Source of the DNA: Myxocyprinus asiaticus
Lineage: Eukaryota > Chordata > Actinopteri > Cypriniformes > Catostomidae
Assembly: GCF_019703515.2 (NCBI RefSeq)
Contig: NC_059385.1
Coordinates: 31,257,001-31,321,000 of the forward strand
Direction: 5' to 3'
DNA length: 64,000 bases
The notes under the pieces are model-generated. The model worked only from the letters and a program-made list of their open reading frames with translations, was not told the origin of the DNA and made no database searches. Position 1 is the stretch's first letter, and every line of letters begins with the position of its first letter. This document shows, piece by piece, positions 15,569-28,589 of this stretch. Both the position numbers and the translations under genes were made by a program.

Positions 15569-16620
15569 ATAGAAATGCATCAATTTCAAAATATTTAAAA
15601 AGGTTGGGTATTCTGAAAATAGACAAAACAGGCCAGACTTGAGATAAACAGATATGTTTATACATTTACTTAGCATCTTAACTGGCTTTGATGTAATTTT
15701 ATTTGGCTGCTTGATGTTACTCACTTTGTCCAAAGACAAAAATGCATGCAATAATCCATAATGATTTGCCTCTTTTTAACATATTTGCTAACACAGATTA
15801 GTGGGCTAGACATCTAATGCAATTGTTTGCTTTTCTAAGGACTCTGGTGATCAGCATTAGCATAAGTGTTGACGTCTGGAGTTGAAGTGTCTTGCAACAA
15901 CACTCTGTGTCCAGATCACATTTCACCCCAAGTAATTTTTTTTAGAATTACACCACTTCTTGTTGCTCCCAAAAATTAGGCTTTACTTTATTTAGTTGAA
16001 CATGATCAGCATGTGCTTTGATTCTGAAAGAAACCACTGCATAACATTTATTTGCCTAATTGCATGTTCTGAATGTAGCCTTCTGTGATGTGCTAAATAC
16101 CTTTTTAACAACTATTCATACTGTATTTACTACATATAAGTGCATGGTTCATCCAGATGTTACTGCATTTACCAGCTTATCCAATTTCTATGCAGATGAT
16201 GCACCTACTATCAAAGTTTTCCTAATTTCCACATTCTGATTTGCGGGGATTAAACTAATCAGTGTTTTTATTTATTTATGTAGGCTACTGTATACTAGTT
16301 ATGATTTCTATGCTGATCAATTCATCACAAGAAAAAAAATTAAAATAAAAATAACCACTTATTTTCGCTTATTTTTTGTTGAGGCAAGTCGCTTATTTTG
16401 GACTTGTTTTTCCAGACCAGTTTCTCTTGCAAGGTCAGACAATACAACAACTGGTATTTCACCCATCCTTAACACAGAGTACTGGGATTTTAAAAAGAGT
16501 TGGTTGGTAACCATTATTTTATTTCATTATAGGTTACCATTTGGAAAGGAGGCCATGGAACGCTGGAACCGGAACAAAAAAATACTGTTTCTGCTCAGAG
16601 CTAACAAACTTTTTTAATCC
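15569..16620. other. Intron 1 DNA, no gene seen
   Basis: AT-rich sequence. Short frames only; nothing conserved was recognised. Confidence 0.4.
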
Positions 16621-16624
16621 CTGT

Positions 16625-17100
16625 TAAGCACATTTACCCCCCAATTTCTAATTATTGTAATGTGTTGGGATGCTTTTTTCCCTTTTTTTCTATTTTCATT
16701 AGATTCTCTTTACATTAGTTTAATTTTTTTACATTACATTTTTTTACTTTGTTGTAATACTATTATTTTTATATATATATAAATATTTAAAATCAGCATA
16801 CATTAGTGGAAGGACAAGAAATAGTACCACAATGTTTACATATTTTACACCTTACATAATATATCATTATATTATTATCATGGTTTAGCTTATACGGTAA
16901 TGAGAACCGTATTTTTTATTTTGTTGCACTACGGTGATTAGATTGTGGTTGGGGTATTGCTTAATTTTTCATGAGAATAATGTCACATTAATGGCCCTAA
17001 ACTAGGCTTCATGTTCTTTATGAAAATATACTTTCTCATTTCTTTCTTTTTTATTTTGGGGTGAAATTTCGACTTGACATATTCATGAGATTCACCACTG
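16625..17100. repeat. Diverged dispersed repeat, copy 1
   Basis: Shares an ordered set of short blocks with 18245-18610: CCCCCAA followed by a TTATTGTAATGTG-like block, ATTAGATTCTCTTT, AAATCAGCATA, and TATTTTGGGGTGAAAT near the end. The two copies are strongly diverged and in the same orientation. Class unknown. Confidence 0.5.
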
Positions 17101-18244
17101 TAGCACTCATTCCCAGTGATGAAAATTAACAATACCCATGGATTCTAATCTTGAGTTACATAAATTGTCTTTCTCAACTCTTGAATGTCAGATATTGAGA
17201 GAACTTTAATAATAATAAAATAAAATAAATAAATAAACGGTCTGATATTCATAAACATGTATTACTAAGTCTGTCAATACGATATTCTGATGATATAATA
17301 ACTATTAATAACCTCACTTTTACCTGACCCCCCCCATAAAAAAATACAAGCCCCTGGGGCTGCTTTTAAGTGATGGCAGAAAACAGGCTAATCATAACTG
17401 ATTAAGGAAAAGCTTTCCAGAGATTTACTTCAACATCTCTAAACAAAGACTTAGTTTCAGAAGGAATTGTCATGAAATCTAATAGACCTAACCAGCAGGA
17501 GACCAATAAGCACCACTAACGAGTTAAGCAGACACTTAGAGTTTCCTTCTATGTTATTTCCTGTGGAAGTCCCTGTTATTAAATGATTTGTAAGCTGGCA
17601 TAGAGCCAGTGAGTACTGCTGTGTCATATGAAAGCACTTGAGGGTGAAAAAAGTATTGTGCATTTGCAGCAGCTTTTAAGATGAATGGTTAAAGATGGGT
17701 GATTTGATCCGCCCCAATTCTCACAGCCCTGTGAAGAGTATTTTAATGGACTTCATGTTTGTCTTGCTTACATCACAACCTTGAATCCTTTAAGTATCGA
17801 CTGAATACATATTCAGAATGGTAAATTATGAAGAATGAAGGTGATAAAATAATATTGTTGTTAGGTGTTATTTTAAATGTAGATCTTTTGAGATGATATA
17901 ATTTTGTCATGTAGATTTTACCTTCTTCATAGTATAGGTAATTATGTAGTATTAGATGTAGTATACGCACATCTAAAATAATGCAGATGCACAGCTACAA
18001 GTTGACATTCATAAAAATAAGTAGAGACGCTGACACACTGCTAAATGTTCCAGTTTACTGACAACATCTTCGTCAGGTCAAACACAAATTATATAGTATT
18101 CTCATGAAATCTGTCAAAACATGTCCATTTCACCCCAAATCAAAAGACATAATTATTATTATTATTAATATTATTATTTGCATGAAGACAACAAAGAATA
18201 TTAAAGCCTATTAAGATTTTTTGAATTGTGACATTATTTTAATG
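17101..18244. other. Intron 1 DNA between two diverged repeats, no gene seen
   Basis: AT-rich; small open frames without conserved motifs. Confidence 0.4.
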
Positions 18245-18610
18245 ACAATTAAGCAAAAATTCTCCCCCAAACTTATCATTATCGCAATGTGTCTTGACGT
18301 TGTTTTATTTTTGAGTCTAGTTTGTAATTCCTATAATTTCCATTATTCTTAATGGTGATTCACATAAGATTCTCTTTGTTGTGTGTATTATATTAAAACA
18401 ATACTGTAATATAATGTATTTTTATTTAAATCAGCATAAAATAAAGGCAGAATGACAAATACTACAACAGTGTATAAATACTATTAGTCTATATAGTCCT
18501 AAAAAATAGACTTTATTTTCTTTAAGCACAAAATAATGTATTATTTGATTCTGATTTTTGGGGTGAAATATGACCAGGACATATTCTAGACAGCTTTTCT
18601 AAGATTCATC
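18245..18610. repeat. Diverged dispersed repeat, copy 2
   Basis: Second copy of the repeat at 16625-17100. It holds CTCCCCCAAAC, TCGCAATGTG, AAGATTCTCTTTG, AAATCAGCATAAAATA and TTTTTGGGGTGAAATATG in the same order. Confidence 0.5.
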
Positions 18611-19038
18611 CTTTTAGTGAAAATGATAACTGATTACTCATACTTTTTAGAATGTAATTATATGATTTCTTCAACAGTACAAAAAATATGATTTAATATA
18701 TGTGCTGCTTTATGACAGCTTTAGGGGACATTACGTTTTGTGGCGTTACTGATTACAATAATTTAAATACACTTTAGCTCAAATCTCAAGAGCCCTTTTA
18801 ATGTGGAATCTCATGTTTTTTGCAATAAGCTGACAATAGTTTTACCTATGGGCACTTTAGCTGCTGATGTTTTTGTAAATGGCCAATTACTTGATCATTG
18901 AGAATGCAATCAACACTTAACACATTTTTTCATGTTTGAAATTCTTGATTTATATTAAAATATTCATGTCGATTTTTGTTTACTCATTTAGCAAATGCTT
19001 GCTGATGGTTTTAGAGTTCTCGATACATGAATGGAACT

Positions 19039-19212
19039 TTAAAGAGATTCTTCACCATGGAATGAAAAAATAACATCTTTATTTCCTCACTCTCACGTCG
19101 TTCAAAACCCATATAATTTGCTTTTTCTTTCTCTTATCTTTCTTCATATGGTTTTGTAATGACGTGAAGAAAAAAAAGAACATTTTCATTTTTGGGTGAA
19201 ATATTCCTTTAA
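19039..19212. mobile_element. Short TTAA-flanked MITE
   Basis: Only 174 bp from TTAA to TTAA. The left end is TTAAAGAGATTCTTCACC and the right end is TTTGGGTGAAATATTCCTTT, imperfect inverted repeats. It belongs to the same broad family as the element at 10166-12414. Confidence 0.7.
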
Positions 19213-20700
19213 AAAGTGAATGGACCCAGAAACATTTGGGTTATATGACAGGCTTTGTGTTTATCTATCATCTGTGTTCAGCAGTCAGCACTGAGCAGAA
19301 CCGTGAACAGGGACTATCTCATGATCTGATCAACAAGGTTCATTAACAACCCACAATACCCAAACTGACATATTGCTTTTTGGGTAGACAATAGTAAGTG
19401 ATTTTGTTGTGAAAGAGAAATCTAAAGGGATAATGCTAACATGATGCATGTAAACAAAGACTTGACCAGATGATGGTGCTAACTTCTTAAGATCAGGCAG
19501 CAGATGACTTGCCCTTCAGAGTGTTTAATAAAATGTCTTTAAAACCTTGTTTTAGACAGACATGGAATTCCATATGCTCTATTTTAATTGCCCTATTTTA
19601 TGTATTTGCATTACTTTAATGACAGCAGTCCAACTCAGACGGTCATCAAAAAACCTTATGTGCACTCCAGGTTCAGATAGGGATATGGAAGGTGGACATT
19701 TGATACCAGTTATTGAAACACCACATAGAATTTCTTTTTCTTTCTTTTTTTTTTTTTTTATTATTTTTTTTTTTTTTTTTTTTTTTAGCAACTGTACTGC
19801 TAAACCCAAATGTACTGATTGATGAGATATGAGACAAAAAATCTCCCTCAACTTTTCTCTATAACTATATATTATTAAACAATAAACTATGACTATTATT
19901 AAACTATTATTAAATAATATATACATATATTATCTTTAAAAAAATATTACTACTGTGTCCTGACTGCAAGAAGATGATAATTTAATAAATCCCTGAATAT
20001 AGGCCTACATCTTTTATAAGGTTTCACAGCTGTGTGATTTACTATGTTAATTTGACTGAATTCATTCTTATTGAAGCTATTGCTGGAATTCTAGATTTAT
20101 TCAGTGATGTATAATACATATTTCACATGATAGTGCGGTTATTTTATTTTGTATCTGACAGTATTGACACATTTCGATTGATACTCAAGGTAACAAAACA
20201 CAAATTTTGTGAGCACAACAAGCTTTTGCACCAAAACATAGGTGAATACATCAGTGCTATGAATCAGTGAATGGCATCAGGCATTTATATTGTGCTACTC
20301 TGTGGTGTATACAGAATTGTTTTTCAAAAAAACCTCTTTACTGTTAAATAAACTATTTGACCATTCGTGTTTTCTTCCAATATATCCAAATGTTTCAACA
20401 TGTGTCCACTAATGTTACTTGTATATAGTGCAGTGTACAAACATTGCTGCATTTATTCACATTTCTATCCAGTTTTTTTTTTTTTTTTTTTTTTTTTCAG
20501 TAATATACTGCAATTGACTCACACACTGGGTTCATGCCATGCGCCCAGTTCTAAAGCAGATCGTGAAATAATCATACGGGAGCTGTCCGTGGTGCTGAAG
20601 ACGAACCATGCTGCATATTTCCAAAATAACGCATAGGCTACTAAAGCAATAAATAAATAAATAAATAAATAAAATAATTAATTTAGGAAAATATACACAC
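19213..20700. other. Intron 1 DNA beside exon 1, low-complexity tracts
   Basis: Poly-T/CT tracts at about 19734-19787 and 20472-20497, and an (AAAT)n run at about 20648-20675 directly beside the exon 1 donor. No other exon was seen; intron 1 is 5.7 kb in total. Confidence 0.6.
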
Positions 20701-21408
20701 CTGACTCTGGCGTTTGAATTCATTATGGACAACGCTTATAACTGGAATATGAAGCGTTGACGAAATAAATTCCAACTTTATCAATTCATCTCTGTTTTGC
20801 GGGAAAGCAATGATAGCTGAAACTCCTTGGACAATCACAGTGTGGCAAACACTTTGCAGGAACGAAACAGGATCCGCACAGGCAGGAGTAGATGATGAGG
20901 AAAACGAGAAAGCAGGTAATTCTCCAAGTCCTGCTTCCACAGCCATTACTATCTCCATGGTCAGGTTATACGGTAAAAGCCCCATCACTCGATTGAGGGT
21001 CTCTGTAGCGAGTATAACGGAGTCTCTAGGTAGGAACACAGCCTCCGTATCCACTTGTTTGAGTACTGTTTTACTTTTGGAGGCCCTGTGAGGGTCATTC
21101 ACTGAGCTTTTAGTCCTAATACCCATCCAGTCATGTTCAGGTCCACTTTGTATAGTCAAATCCCACTCTTCATCCCTGCCTGCATCCCAGTCCAGGTCTC
21201 TCCCCACGAAGGAACTCTGCTTGAATACTCGCGGTTGAAGGTGCAGAGCCCCTATTCGCACCGTATGTCCGATCCTTTTCAGAATCTGACATGGTTGTGG
21301 ATGCGACAGAGATGCTGGAGCGAAAAGGATTATCATCAAAACGCTTGGCGCAAGGTAGGAGATCCACACCAATCTGCCCAGCGCACCCCAATTCCAAGAG
21401 CTCGTCAT
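20701..21408 (-). CDS. grin3a: grin3a coding exon 1 (NMDA receptor subunit GluN3A, N-terminus)
   Basis: Encodes residues 1-236 of GluN3A, a glycine-binding subunit of NMDA-type glutamate receptor channels in neuronal membranes. The ATG at 21408 is the first in frame; the frame stays open upstream to a stop near 21505 but has only a TTG there. Residues about 10-34 are hydrophobic and fit a signal peptide. They are followed by SHPQPCQILKRIG and VRIGALHLQP, which mark the start of the mature GluN3A amino-terminal domain and separate it from GluN3B. Later segments include LNRVMGLLPYNL and FLQSVCHTVIVQGVSA. The exon ends in CAG followed by donor GTGTGT and leaves phase 0, which fits exon 2. The antisense and shifted open frames across this exon are shadows. 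Identification is from recall of the family; the splice site and frame are read directly. Confidence 0.95.
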
Positions 21409-22140
21409 TACTCCAAACAACCCTCGGATGAGCTCTGGAAACGATTGGATCCACGTCCACCTGTGCGCCCGGTGGTCCCTGCACAGAGCTGGATAGATGA
21501 TGGATCACCGGTAAATCTCCTAGACGCAGCAAATTTGCGCTCCTCTCCAACGGGCTTCTGGGGGATTGCCAGAAGTGCACATGCCCAACGCGGCTCAAAA
21601 CAGTCGGTGCTCATCTCAAAAGCTTTTATGGACACAATATTCCCAGTATGAAATAATCAAGTTTTAAATCAATCGTGTTTTACGCGCTCTCCAGGTGTAA
21701 ATGGAGTCAATAATACGCGAAGTGACTGTAAAATCCAAAAAAGCGCTTTTGTTCTTCGGATTAATGTAAGAGAACTCCAAGCATCTGAAGATAATATTGT
21801 AGTTAGATTTTTCATATTTTCTTAATTTTTAGATGTAAATCTGCATTCCAACCTCTTTTGATCGCGAAATATCGATTGAGATAAAAATGGAGATCATTTA
21901 CGCGCAAACTGGATAAAAAAAAGATAAACGAACGGTTAAATAGTGTTTGAAACATTCCCGTTTAAACAAGTTGCGCAGTGAAATTGTTGCGGTAAACTCC
22001 AACACCGGCTCTGGAATGGTCCAGATTATTGCACCGGCTGCGCTTCATGCGTTTAACTCATTCACTGCCGCACTGACACTTCTGCTGCGAAAGACAGACA
22101 TCAGTCATAGATTCTGTATAAGCACAGTTAGAGGGACGTA
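21409..22140 (-). promoter_or_regulatory. grin3a: Candidate 5' UTR and promoter region of grin3a
   Basis: The region upstream of the start codon is visibly richer in CpG than the surrounding DNA (several GCGC, CGCG and CGG sites up to about 22100), as expected near a vertebrate transcription start. No TATA box could be assigned and the start site is unknown. A second minus-strand frame at 21598-21170 overlaps the exon out of frame and is treated as a shadow. Placement is inference. Confidence 0.35.
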
Positions 22141-22704
22141 ATAAAAAAATAAAAATAATAAAAAAAAAAAAAAAATTAAAAAAAAAATCATCCATAATTT
22201 ACTGATAAATGAGCGTCTCGCTATGGAATCGTATTGAACTCTGTCGCCTGTGTCGGAATCTTCACAAAGGTTCCAGCAGTTCCAGTTTTGACCAGTGGAC
22301 AGAGGATTTATAAAGAACTGTTTGTTTCTAAAGCACAACATGTATAAAAAAAAAAAAAAAAAAAAAAAGGTGTGCTTTCAGTACATTTATGTATCCTTCA
22401 GTGTCTAAATGTAAAAAAATAAAAAAATAAAAAAAATAAAAATAAAAAAAGCAATTGTACACTTTACCAACAAATACCTAGGAATATGAATGCAATTGCC
22501 ATGTATTTGTTGGTAGTATGGTAAATTGGGGTTCAAGCACACATAAATTGTTTTACGTTTGGATAAACATTCATATGTACAATACCAAAATATTGACAGC
22601 GTCTAAAAAATAAATAAATACAATTCTCAACCCACATATCCCATCTTAAATTTCCACCCATCTGGGGGGTGCATACCTCAGGGTTTTGGTGACCTGTGAC
22701 CTCA
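22141..22704. repeat. A-rich low-complexity tracts
   Basis: Runs of A with scattered T at about 22141-22188, 22346-22368 and 22411-22450. A short inverted-repeat pair around AATTGTACACTTTACCAAC and TTGGTAGTATGGTAAATTG lies at about 22450-22530. No coding signal. Confidence 0.6.
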
Positions 22705-23277
22705 TTAAAGGGATCATGAAATGAGGAATAAAATTTTCCTTGATCTTTTGACATATAAGTGGTCATTGCACTATAAAAAAAAAAAAAAAAATAAATAAAA
22801 TAAAAAAATAAGTTTCAGAACTGAAAACTTCTCCCTTTATAGAAAAATAGCTTTTGAAGGGATCCTGGACTGTTTTTGCACCCATCTGTGCTATTATATT
22901 TAATTGTTGGTCTTTTGTAAGCATGCATTTGATGGATGTCTTTGATCGTTTTGATGCGTTTCTGGCGATGTGCGGCACATTTTAAGAGCAGTACAAGTGC
23001 AACTTTTAAAAAACTTTTAAAAAAGACCAGCTTTGGCCTGTTGAAGCACCCATCCTCATCATGGAATGTATTACGTTTGCATATTCAGAACATTTCAGCA
23101 TGGACTGTATGTTTACCAGGACGATTGCTTATGATCCAATCACAATATGATTCAAGCTTTGCAAAGGAACTGTTATTTGCAAAGGAACTGTTATTGAAAG
23201 ATGCGGCAGTTAAACACCACCAGACCTGTAAGTAAACAATTTTATTCAAGAATTTTTCAAATGTCATGACTGTTTAA
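22705..23277. mobile_element. TTAA-flanked non-autonomous DNA element
   Basis: 573 bp from TTAAAGGGATCATGAAATG to a right end reading ATGTCATGACTGTTTAA, giving imperfect inverted repeats and TTAA at both ends. A 99-codon plus frame (22936-23235) is inside but shows no known domain. It contains a perfect 18-bp tandem duplication at 23158-23193 (unit TTTGCAAAGGAACTGTTA). Confidence 0.65.
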
Positions 23278-25391
23278 TAGTTGCTGTGCTTGAGTGAACA
23301 TTTTGATACATTCAGATGAAATGTGTTGGGTATACTGTACATTATGTGTTAACCCTGAAATTTAGTTTTATAAATTATAATGTGAAGCTTCTTCATTTTC
23401 TTCAGACAGAGTTTTAAATATAGCTGTATCTGAGGGGCTGCACGAAGTTAGCCAATAAGAACAGTAGGTGTTTACATTGAAGTCTTAAAGGGCCAGATAG
23501 CTTAAAATAGAGCGTTTCAGACAGAGGGCCAGAGACAGGGTGGAAAATTATCATATAGTTTCATTATCACAAAGTTTCTCCATCATGGACTGATAAATTT
23601 GATATTTTGCTTTTGTGTGTCTGTTAACACATGGAAAAATGTGCAGTATGTGTTCACTTTATGTTCAAATACCTATTTAAACTATGAGATCATCCCATGG
23701 TTTCGATATCCTTCATCTGGCCTACATGACAAGGACACCATACACATTTGATTTATTTCAAAGGCAGGGCCGATCATGGTCCCAGGAGACCCTTTGGGCA
23801 CATGTGTTTATTTTCCCTGTCCATCTCAAACAAAATTATAATATTTACAAATATCATACATGAGTTGATTGCTCTAAATATCATTCAATATATATTTAAA
23901 TGACTGTTGAATCAAAAGCAGCTTATGAGGACATAGAGATGCTGGCATAAATAATATGTTTGTAAAACTTGTAAGACTCGGAAAACTGTGTTTGTTTGTG
24001 GGCTAGGTTACGAAGCAACAGTCATTTATGTCATCGTTTGCTTCTCAAGTAATTTTTGTTGATGAAAATCCAAATTTCCAGTCTAAAATTGTCATTCAGT
24101 GAGATAGTAATAAAATAAAACTAGAGTCAGGTTGATTTCTACAAATCACTATCTGTTATAGATCACAAAACAAGTGTGGAATGAGTGGACAACATCTCAG
24201 TAATTCCCCTAGCATGAAATCTGCCATACAGAGGACATTAAACTCAATGTAGTCCTTCATCATGAGAGAGGTGGGCTTTCAACTGTGACAATTTAATTCT
24301 TCATTGACAACCCCCTGTTTAAATCTCATGTGCTCATTCCCCACCTATCAGACCTAATTATAAGAGCTGACCCAAGCACCAGGCATGACTGGTTGCATTA
24401 TCAACTTCTAACATTCTGGTGATGCTTTATATGGAATATAACAAAATACCATTGTGACCTGTCTATACACTATAGCAGTTGTCCTCAACTGGGTGATTGC
24501 AGGTCTGTTCTGACAGAGTCACAGACAGCAGGGAAAAAAACATGCGAAAAGCATGTAACAAAATGCAAGTAAGAATATAACATGGTGTTCTTGAGCTTAT
24601 TTGTTTTGCTTTCCTATCAGCTTTAAAAGTAAGAAGAAAACACTTCCATTTTGATTTAATGTTGAGGCAGACGTGATAATAGTGAAACAAGATAACAAAT
24701 GACATGACAGAACTGATAACAAGATACAAGACTAAAACCATCAAAACACACGAATAAATAAACATGATGAGACATGAGGGTCACATGACAGGACGATGTG
24801 GCAGTGCGCGTCACTGTTTCCACCTGCATATTGCGGCACCGTTTCTCGGCCGGCCCACCGGGAAAAGTCACAGTTCTCCTGATGGCCAGTCCGCCTCTGC
24901 TCACGAGGGTCACATTTGTTGTTACTAAGGATTAGGGTTAGACATAAGGGGTAGGGTTAGGTTTAGGAGTAGGGGTAAGTGTAGGGTTTCAGTGGGGCTC
25001 CAAATAAACATATTAAATACAGTGTGTGAACGTTGCACGCGACTCTCGCAAGACTTTAGACATGTAGATGGTTACATTCTATACAAGACAACAAACTAGG
25101 CTTGACATATCAAAATAAAAGACATGAAATAAAACTTAAACATACAAAAACACACATTGACATAACAAACGGCTGTGAAATGTCATGCGTTCAATCAAAT
25201 TCTACAGTATTTTGCCACAAATGTATCTGTCACTTGGTATAAACCAGACAAATTAGCCATATGCCAACATGGACAGGTTACGTGGCATGCCCTCATCCTC
25301 AAAAACCATGATCAAAACTATGAAAGGTAAACGAAACTACATTGTAAATTTTTTTTTTTGTTGATTCAACAAAACAATTATATTTAGGGCC

Positions 25392-25425
<34 letters not shown>

Positions 25426-26054
25426 ACTGACTTAGTTTTTCTCTCAAATTAAAAAGTAGTCTGAACTGATTGAATGTAACTGAGAAAACCGGGTGTAGTT
25501 ACAACAACTTCATGTTAGTTGACTGAATTTTAAGGCCTGCCACTGTAAAGGTAGTGTTCAGTGAATCTATTTTTAACAGTCAAGCACACCCTGCAAGTTT
25601 TGCACTGCAGGATGGTCTCTTTTTGAAAGACACAGACTACACACAAAATAGTATGAGATTTAGACACATAGATATCAACACTTGACACACAAACCTCAGT
25701 AATGGTGATAATCAACAAATATCACTAAAAGAAGTAAAAGATGAGCTCTTAATATCACCACACAGTTATCAATCAACAGTAATGACAAAAAAAAACAACA
25801 GCAGCACAACAATAAATAAATAAACAAATAAATCTACAACACTAACCTCATTATTAATTCATGCTGCAGTGCATGCTGGGAGCTGGCAAATATTTGTTTG
25901 CTCACAAATCTTTATTAAGCAAGTTAAGATGACAAATACACTTGTTGATTCAACTAAAGTACATGTTGATAGAATCCCAACTTACAAGGTTAAGTTGAAT
26001 TTAGTTGTGTCAACTCAAAACAGCACCTTGATATAACTAGATGTCAGTTTTTTT
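23278..26054. other. Intergenic DNA, repeats only
   Basis: No conserved gene. At about 23460-23530 the block TTAAAGGGCCAGATAGC resembles a common fish repeat. GGGTTAGG-rich sequence occurs at 24926-25000. T/GT tracts lie near 25350-25430. Small frames at 24463-24913 and 25530-25718 show no domains. Confidence 0.4.
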
Positions 26055-26422
26055 TGGGCCTTATCTAACTCACTGGAAGGTCACGACGTGGTTAAGTGTT
26101 CGCGGCGAGGCATGCAACAGCTTGCCTGTGTCCACTCTTCTGTGCCTCGTGACATGGTTCAGCACCTGCAGCATTTCCTATAGGAACCCCTAGTGTCACT
26201 ACATCAACACAACGTCGAGTGAGTGACAGACAGGGAACGTCTTGGTTATTGATGTAACCTCTGTTCCCTGATGGAGGGAACGAGATGTTGTGTCCCTCCT
26301 GACACGGCACTGAACCGGCATATGGCCGGGACTCTCTATCGGCTCCTCAGCATAAATCTGAATGAGCGATGCATGCCATCTCCTTTTATACCTGTATGTC
26401 CGGGGCAGAGAGCGGCATGAGT
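26055..26422 (-). mobile_element. Solo DIRS terminal fragment
   Basis: Reverse complement of the 3' terminal region of DIRS-A (about 30365-30715). Shared blocks include AACCTCTGTTCCCTGATGG, the GATGTAGTGACACTA sequence (as its complement) and the TATA segment (TTTATA at 26385-26390 on the plus strand). It stops abruptly before the octamer. No internal DIRS genes are attached. Confidence 0.8.
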
Positions 26423-27593
26423 GTACAACCCTGACTACATTAAATACGGGTTCACTCACAAAAAGGATAAACATGGTTTGTGTCAACAATGTGTTTTGTG
26501 CTGTGAATTATTGGTTGTCAATAACATGAATACTTTGAAATTCAAGAGACATTTAGAAACCAAAATTGTTAACTTTTCTTATTCAGCCTGTCAAGTGAAT
26601 AATTTTGCATAATGTTGGGCCTATGCAGTCAATGTCAGTGTTTGATTTTATGTATACTGTATATACTAATAATATATATATTATTTGATATTAACCAGAC
26701 CAGCACAGGTGCACTCTGTTTGTGTTTATTCCCTGTGAAATCAAAAATCCTTTTCCATGCTGTGTCCTTTCAGTTTCTCCAAGGTCTTTTCTTCAAACAT
26801 TTATCATGCTTTTTTCTACACTTTTCATAAAAGACAACTGAAAGAATGACTGATCAGATGGCACTTTTGTTTAGCTTTTCAGAAATGTCCACAAAATATG
26901 TTAATAGACACTGTAGATTGAGTGAATTCCTATTCAGATTATTATTTAAATGGAATCAGATTAGTATACATTCAATATTAAAAGTCCATTTCAAAGCCAG
27001 TTCATCTGTATGCCTTTAATACATTTATATAGATTAATTTATCTTGCGAGATTTTTTTCGGGTTGAATGTATATTCTTTATTTATCCTACCGTTCTCAAG
27101 CAATAGCATCTGATTCTTGACATGAAAAAGTTTGTCTTCTCCTCTTTTCAGTTCATACTTAGAACTCGAAATTGATGGTATTATGTCAATTCTCAATGAG
27201 AACACAGACATGAACTTCTCTGTTGCAGACAGATATCCACTAGAGAACTTCAGTTGAGTCAAATGCTATGATGGAAAACATGTTGTAGATCATTTGACCA
27301 CAGGATAACTGCTACGCAACAATGATATTCTCTGGCCTAAAATTTTACTATTTGCTGAAACTAAAATATTGAACTGAATTTAATATTTTATTCACATTTG
27401 TAAGTGGGATCAACAGATAAGGATAAACATCCTCATTTACTGTACTGGTGTAACCTGACTTCCATGATAATTATAGTAATAATAACAATACAGTTAATCT
27501 GTAATGTGCTTACACCCAACATGCTACAAGATGTGAGAGTAACAGAACAGAGCAAAAAAAAATAAATAAATAAATAAATAAATATATATATAT
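26423..27593. other. Intergenic DNA, no gene seen
   Basis: AT-rich. A minus-strand 86-codon frame at 27002-27262 shows no recognisable domain. Ends in an (AAAT)n/(AT)n run at about 27557-27594. Confidence 0.4.
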
Positions 27594-28113
27594 ACACATT
27601 ACCGGTCAAAAATTTTGAAAAGCTTGACCAAAATGTTTCTCATGATCTTAAAAATCTTTTGATCTGAAGACGTATGCTTAAATGTTTGAAATTAGTTTTG
27701 TAGACAAAAATATAATTGTACCACAGTATTCGTTTATTTCATTATAAATCTAAAATTTAATTAAAAAAAAAAAAAATTTTGGAAATTGATGACTTGGACC
27801 AAATAATAAAGAAAAGCAGCCAATAAGTGCCCAGCATATAGATCGCAACTCCTTCAATACTTTTTAAAAAGTATCCCAGGATGATACCTCAAGAAGTTGG
27901 TTGAAAAAAGTACATTTCTGAAAATTCTAGGCAAAGGGTGAGTACTTTGAAGATGCTAAAATATAACACAGTTTTGATTTATTTTGGATTTTGTTTAGTC
28001 ACAACATAATTCCCATAGTTCCATTTATGTTATTCCATAGTTTTAATGACCTTACTATTATTCTAAAATGTGAAAAAAATTTTAAGTATATAATATATAT
28101 AAGGTAGTGTATA
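27594..28113. mobile_element. Tc1-derived non-autonomous element
   Basis: Starts near ACATTACCGGTCAAAAATTT and ends near AAGGTAGTGTATAT. It shares TATGCTTAAATGTTTGAAAT and TTAGTTTTGTAGACA with the copy at 15265-15568. No transposase frame. Confidence 0.6.
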
Positions 28114-28200
28114 TAGATATTAGAAGGATGAACAACATACCATAGAAACTCCAAATAATTACATTTGCTTTTTCATTTCAATAAATTCAGCATTCTAATA

Positions 28201-28238
28201 TTAAAGGGATAGTTTAGCCAAAAAATGAAAATTCAGGC
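28201..28238. mobile_element. Left end of a TTAA-type MITE
   Basis: TTAAAGGGATAGTTTAGCC followed by AAAAAATGAAAATTCAGG matches the terminus of the TTAA MITE family at 10166 and 19039. No right end was found nearby. Confidence 0.65.
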
Positions 28239-28589
28239 AAAGGATACGTTTGAAGAGCAGAGAACAGTATGACCTTTCTGTCGAATCCTTCTCATTACAA
28301 ATGTGTAAAATATTCATGAACACTCAGTTTTCAGGGATTGTGCGAGTTGTAATGCCTTCTCCTGATTGGTCAACTTTAGGTAGATTGACAAATCGTCTTG
28401 TTCAACCGCACACACCTCACAAATTCAAGCCGAAAGTACGCAAATTTTTTTAGATATGTTGAAACGTTATCGGGAGGTTTTAAGCTGCTTGTATGCCACT
28501 CGGCTCCTCGTAATTCCTCTCACATGATGCAGTTCTTCCAGTTCACTTTTGGTAAGTGAAACCAAAACCTCCAAAACATTGCGGTCTAC

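Noticed and set aside
19562..19926. Frames rich in phenylalanine or lysine
   Set aside because: Products of poly-T/poly-A tracts.
21170..21598. 142-codon minus-strand frame overlapping grin3a exon 1
   Set aside because: It is out of frame with the conserved GluN3A protein and has no known motif; treated as a shadow and 5' UTR.
21133..21651. 172-codon plus-strand frame opposite grin3a exon 1
   Set aside because: Antisense shadow of a conserved, GC-richer coding exon.
24926..25000. GGGTTAGG-rich stretch resembling telomere repeat
   Set aside because: The units are irregular and not in tandem TTAGGG register; similar blocks occur inside other small repeats of this window.
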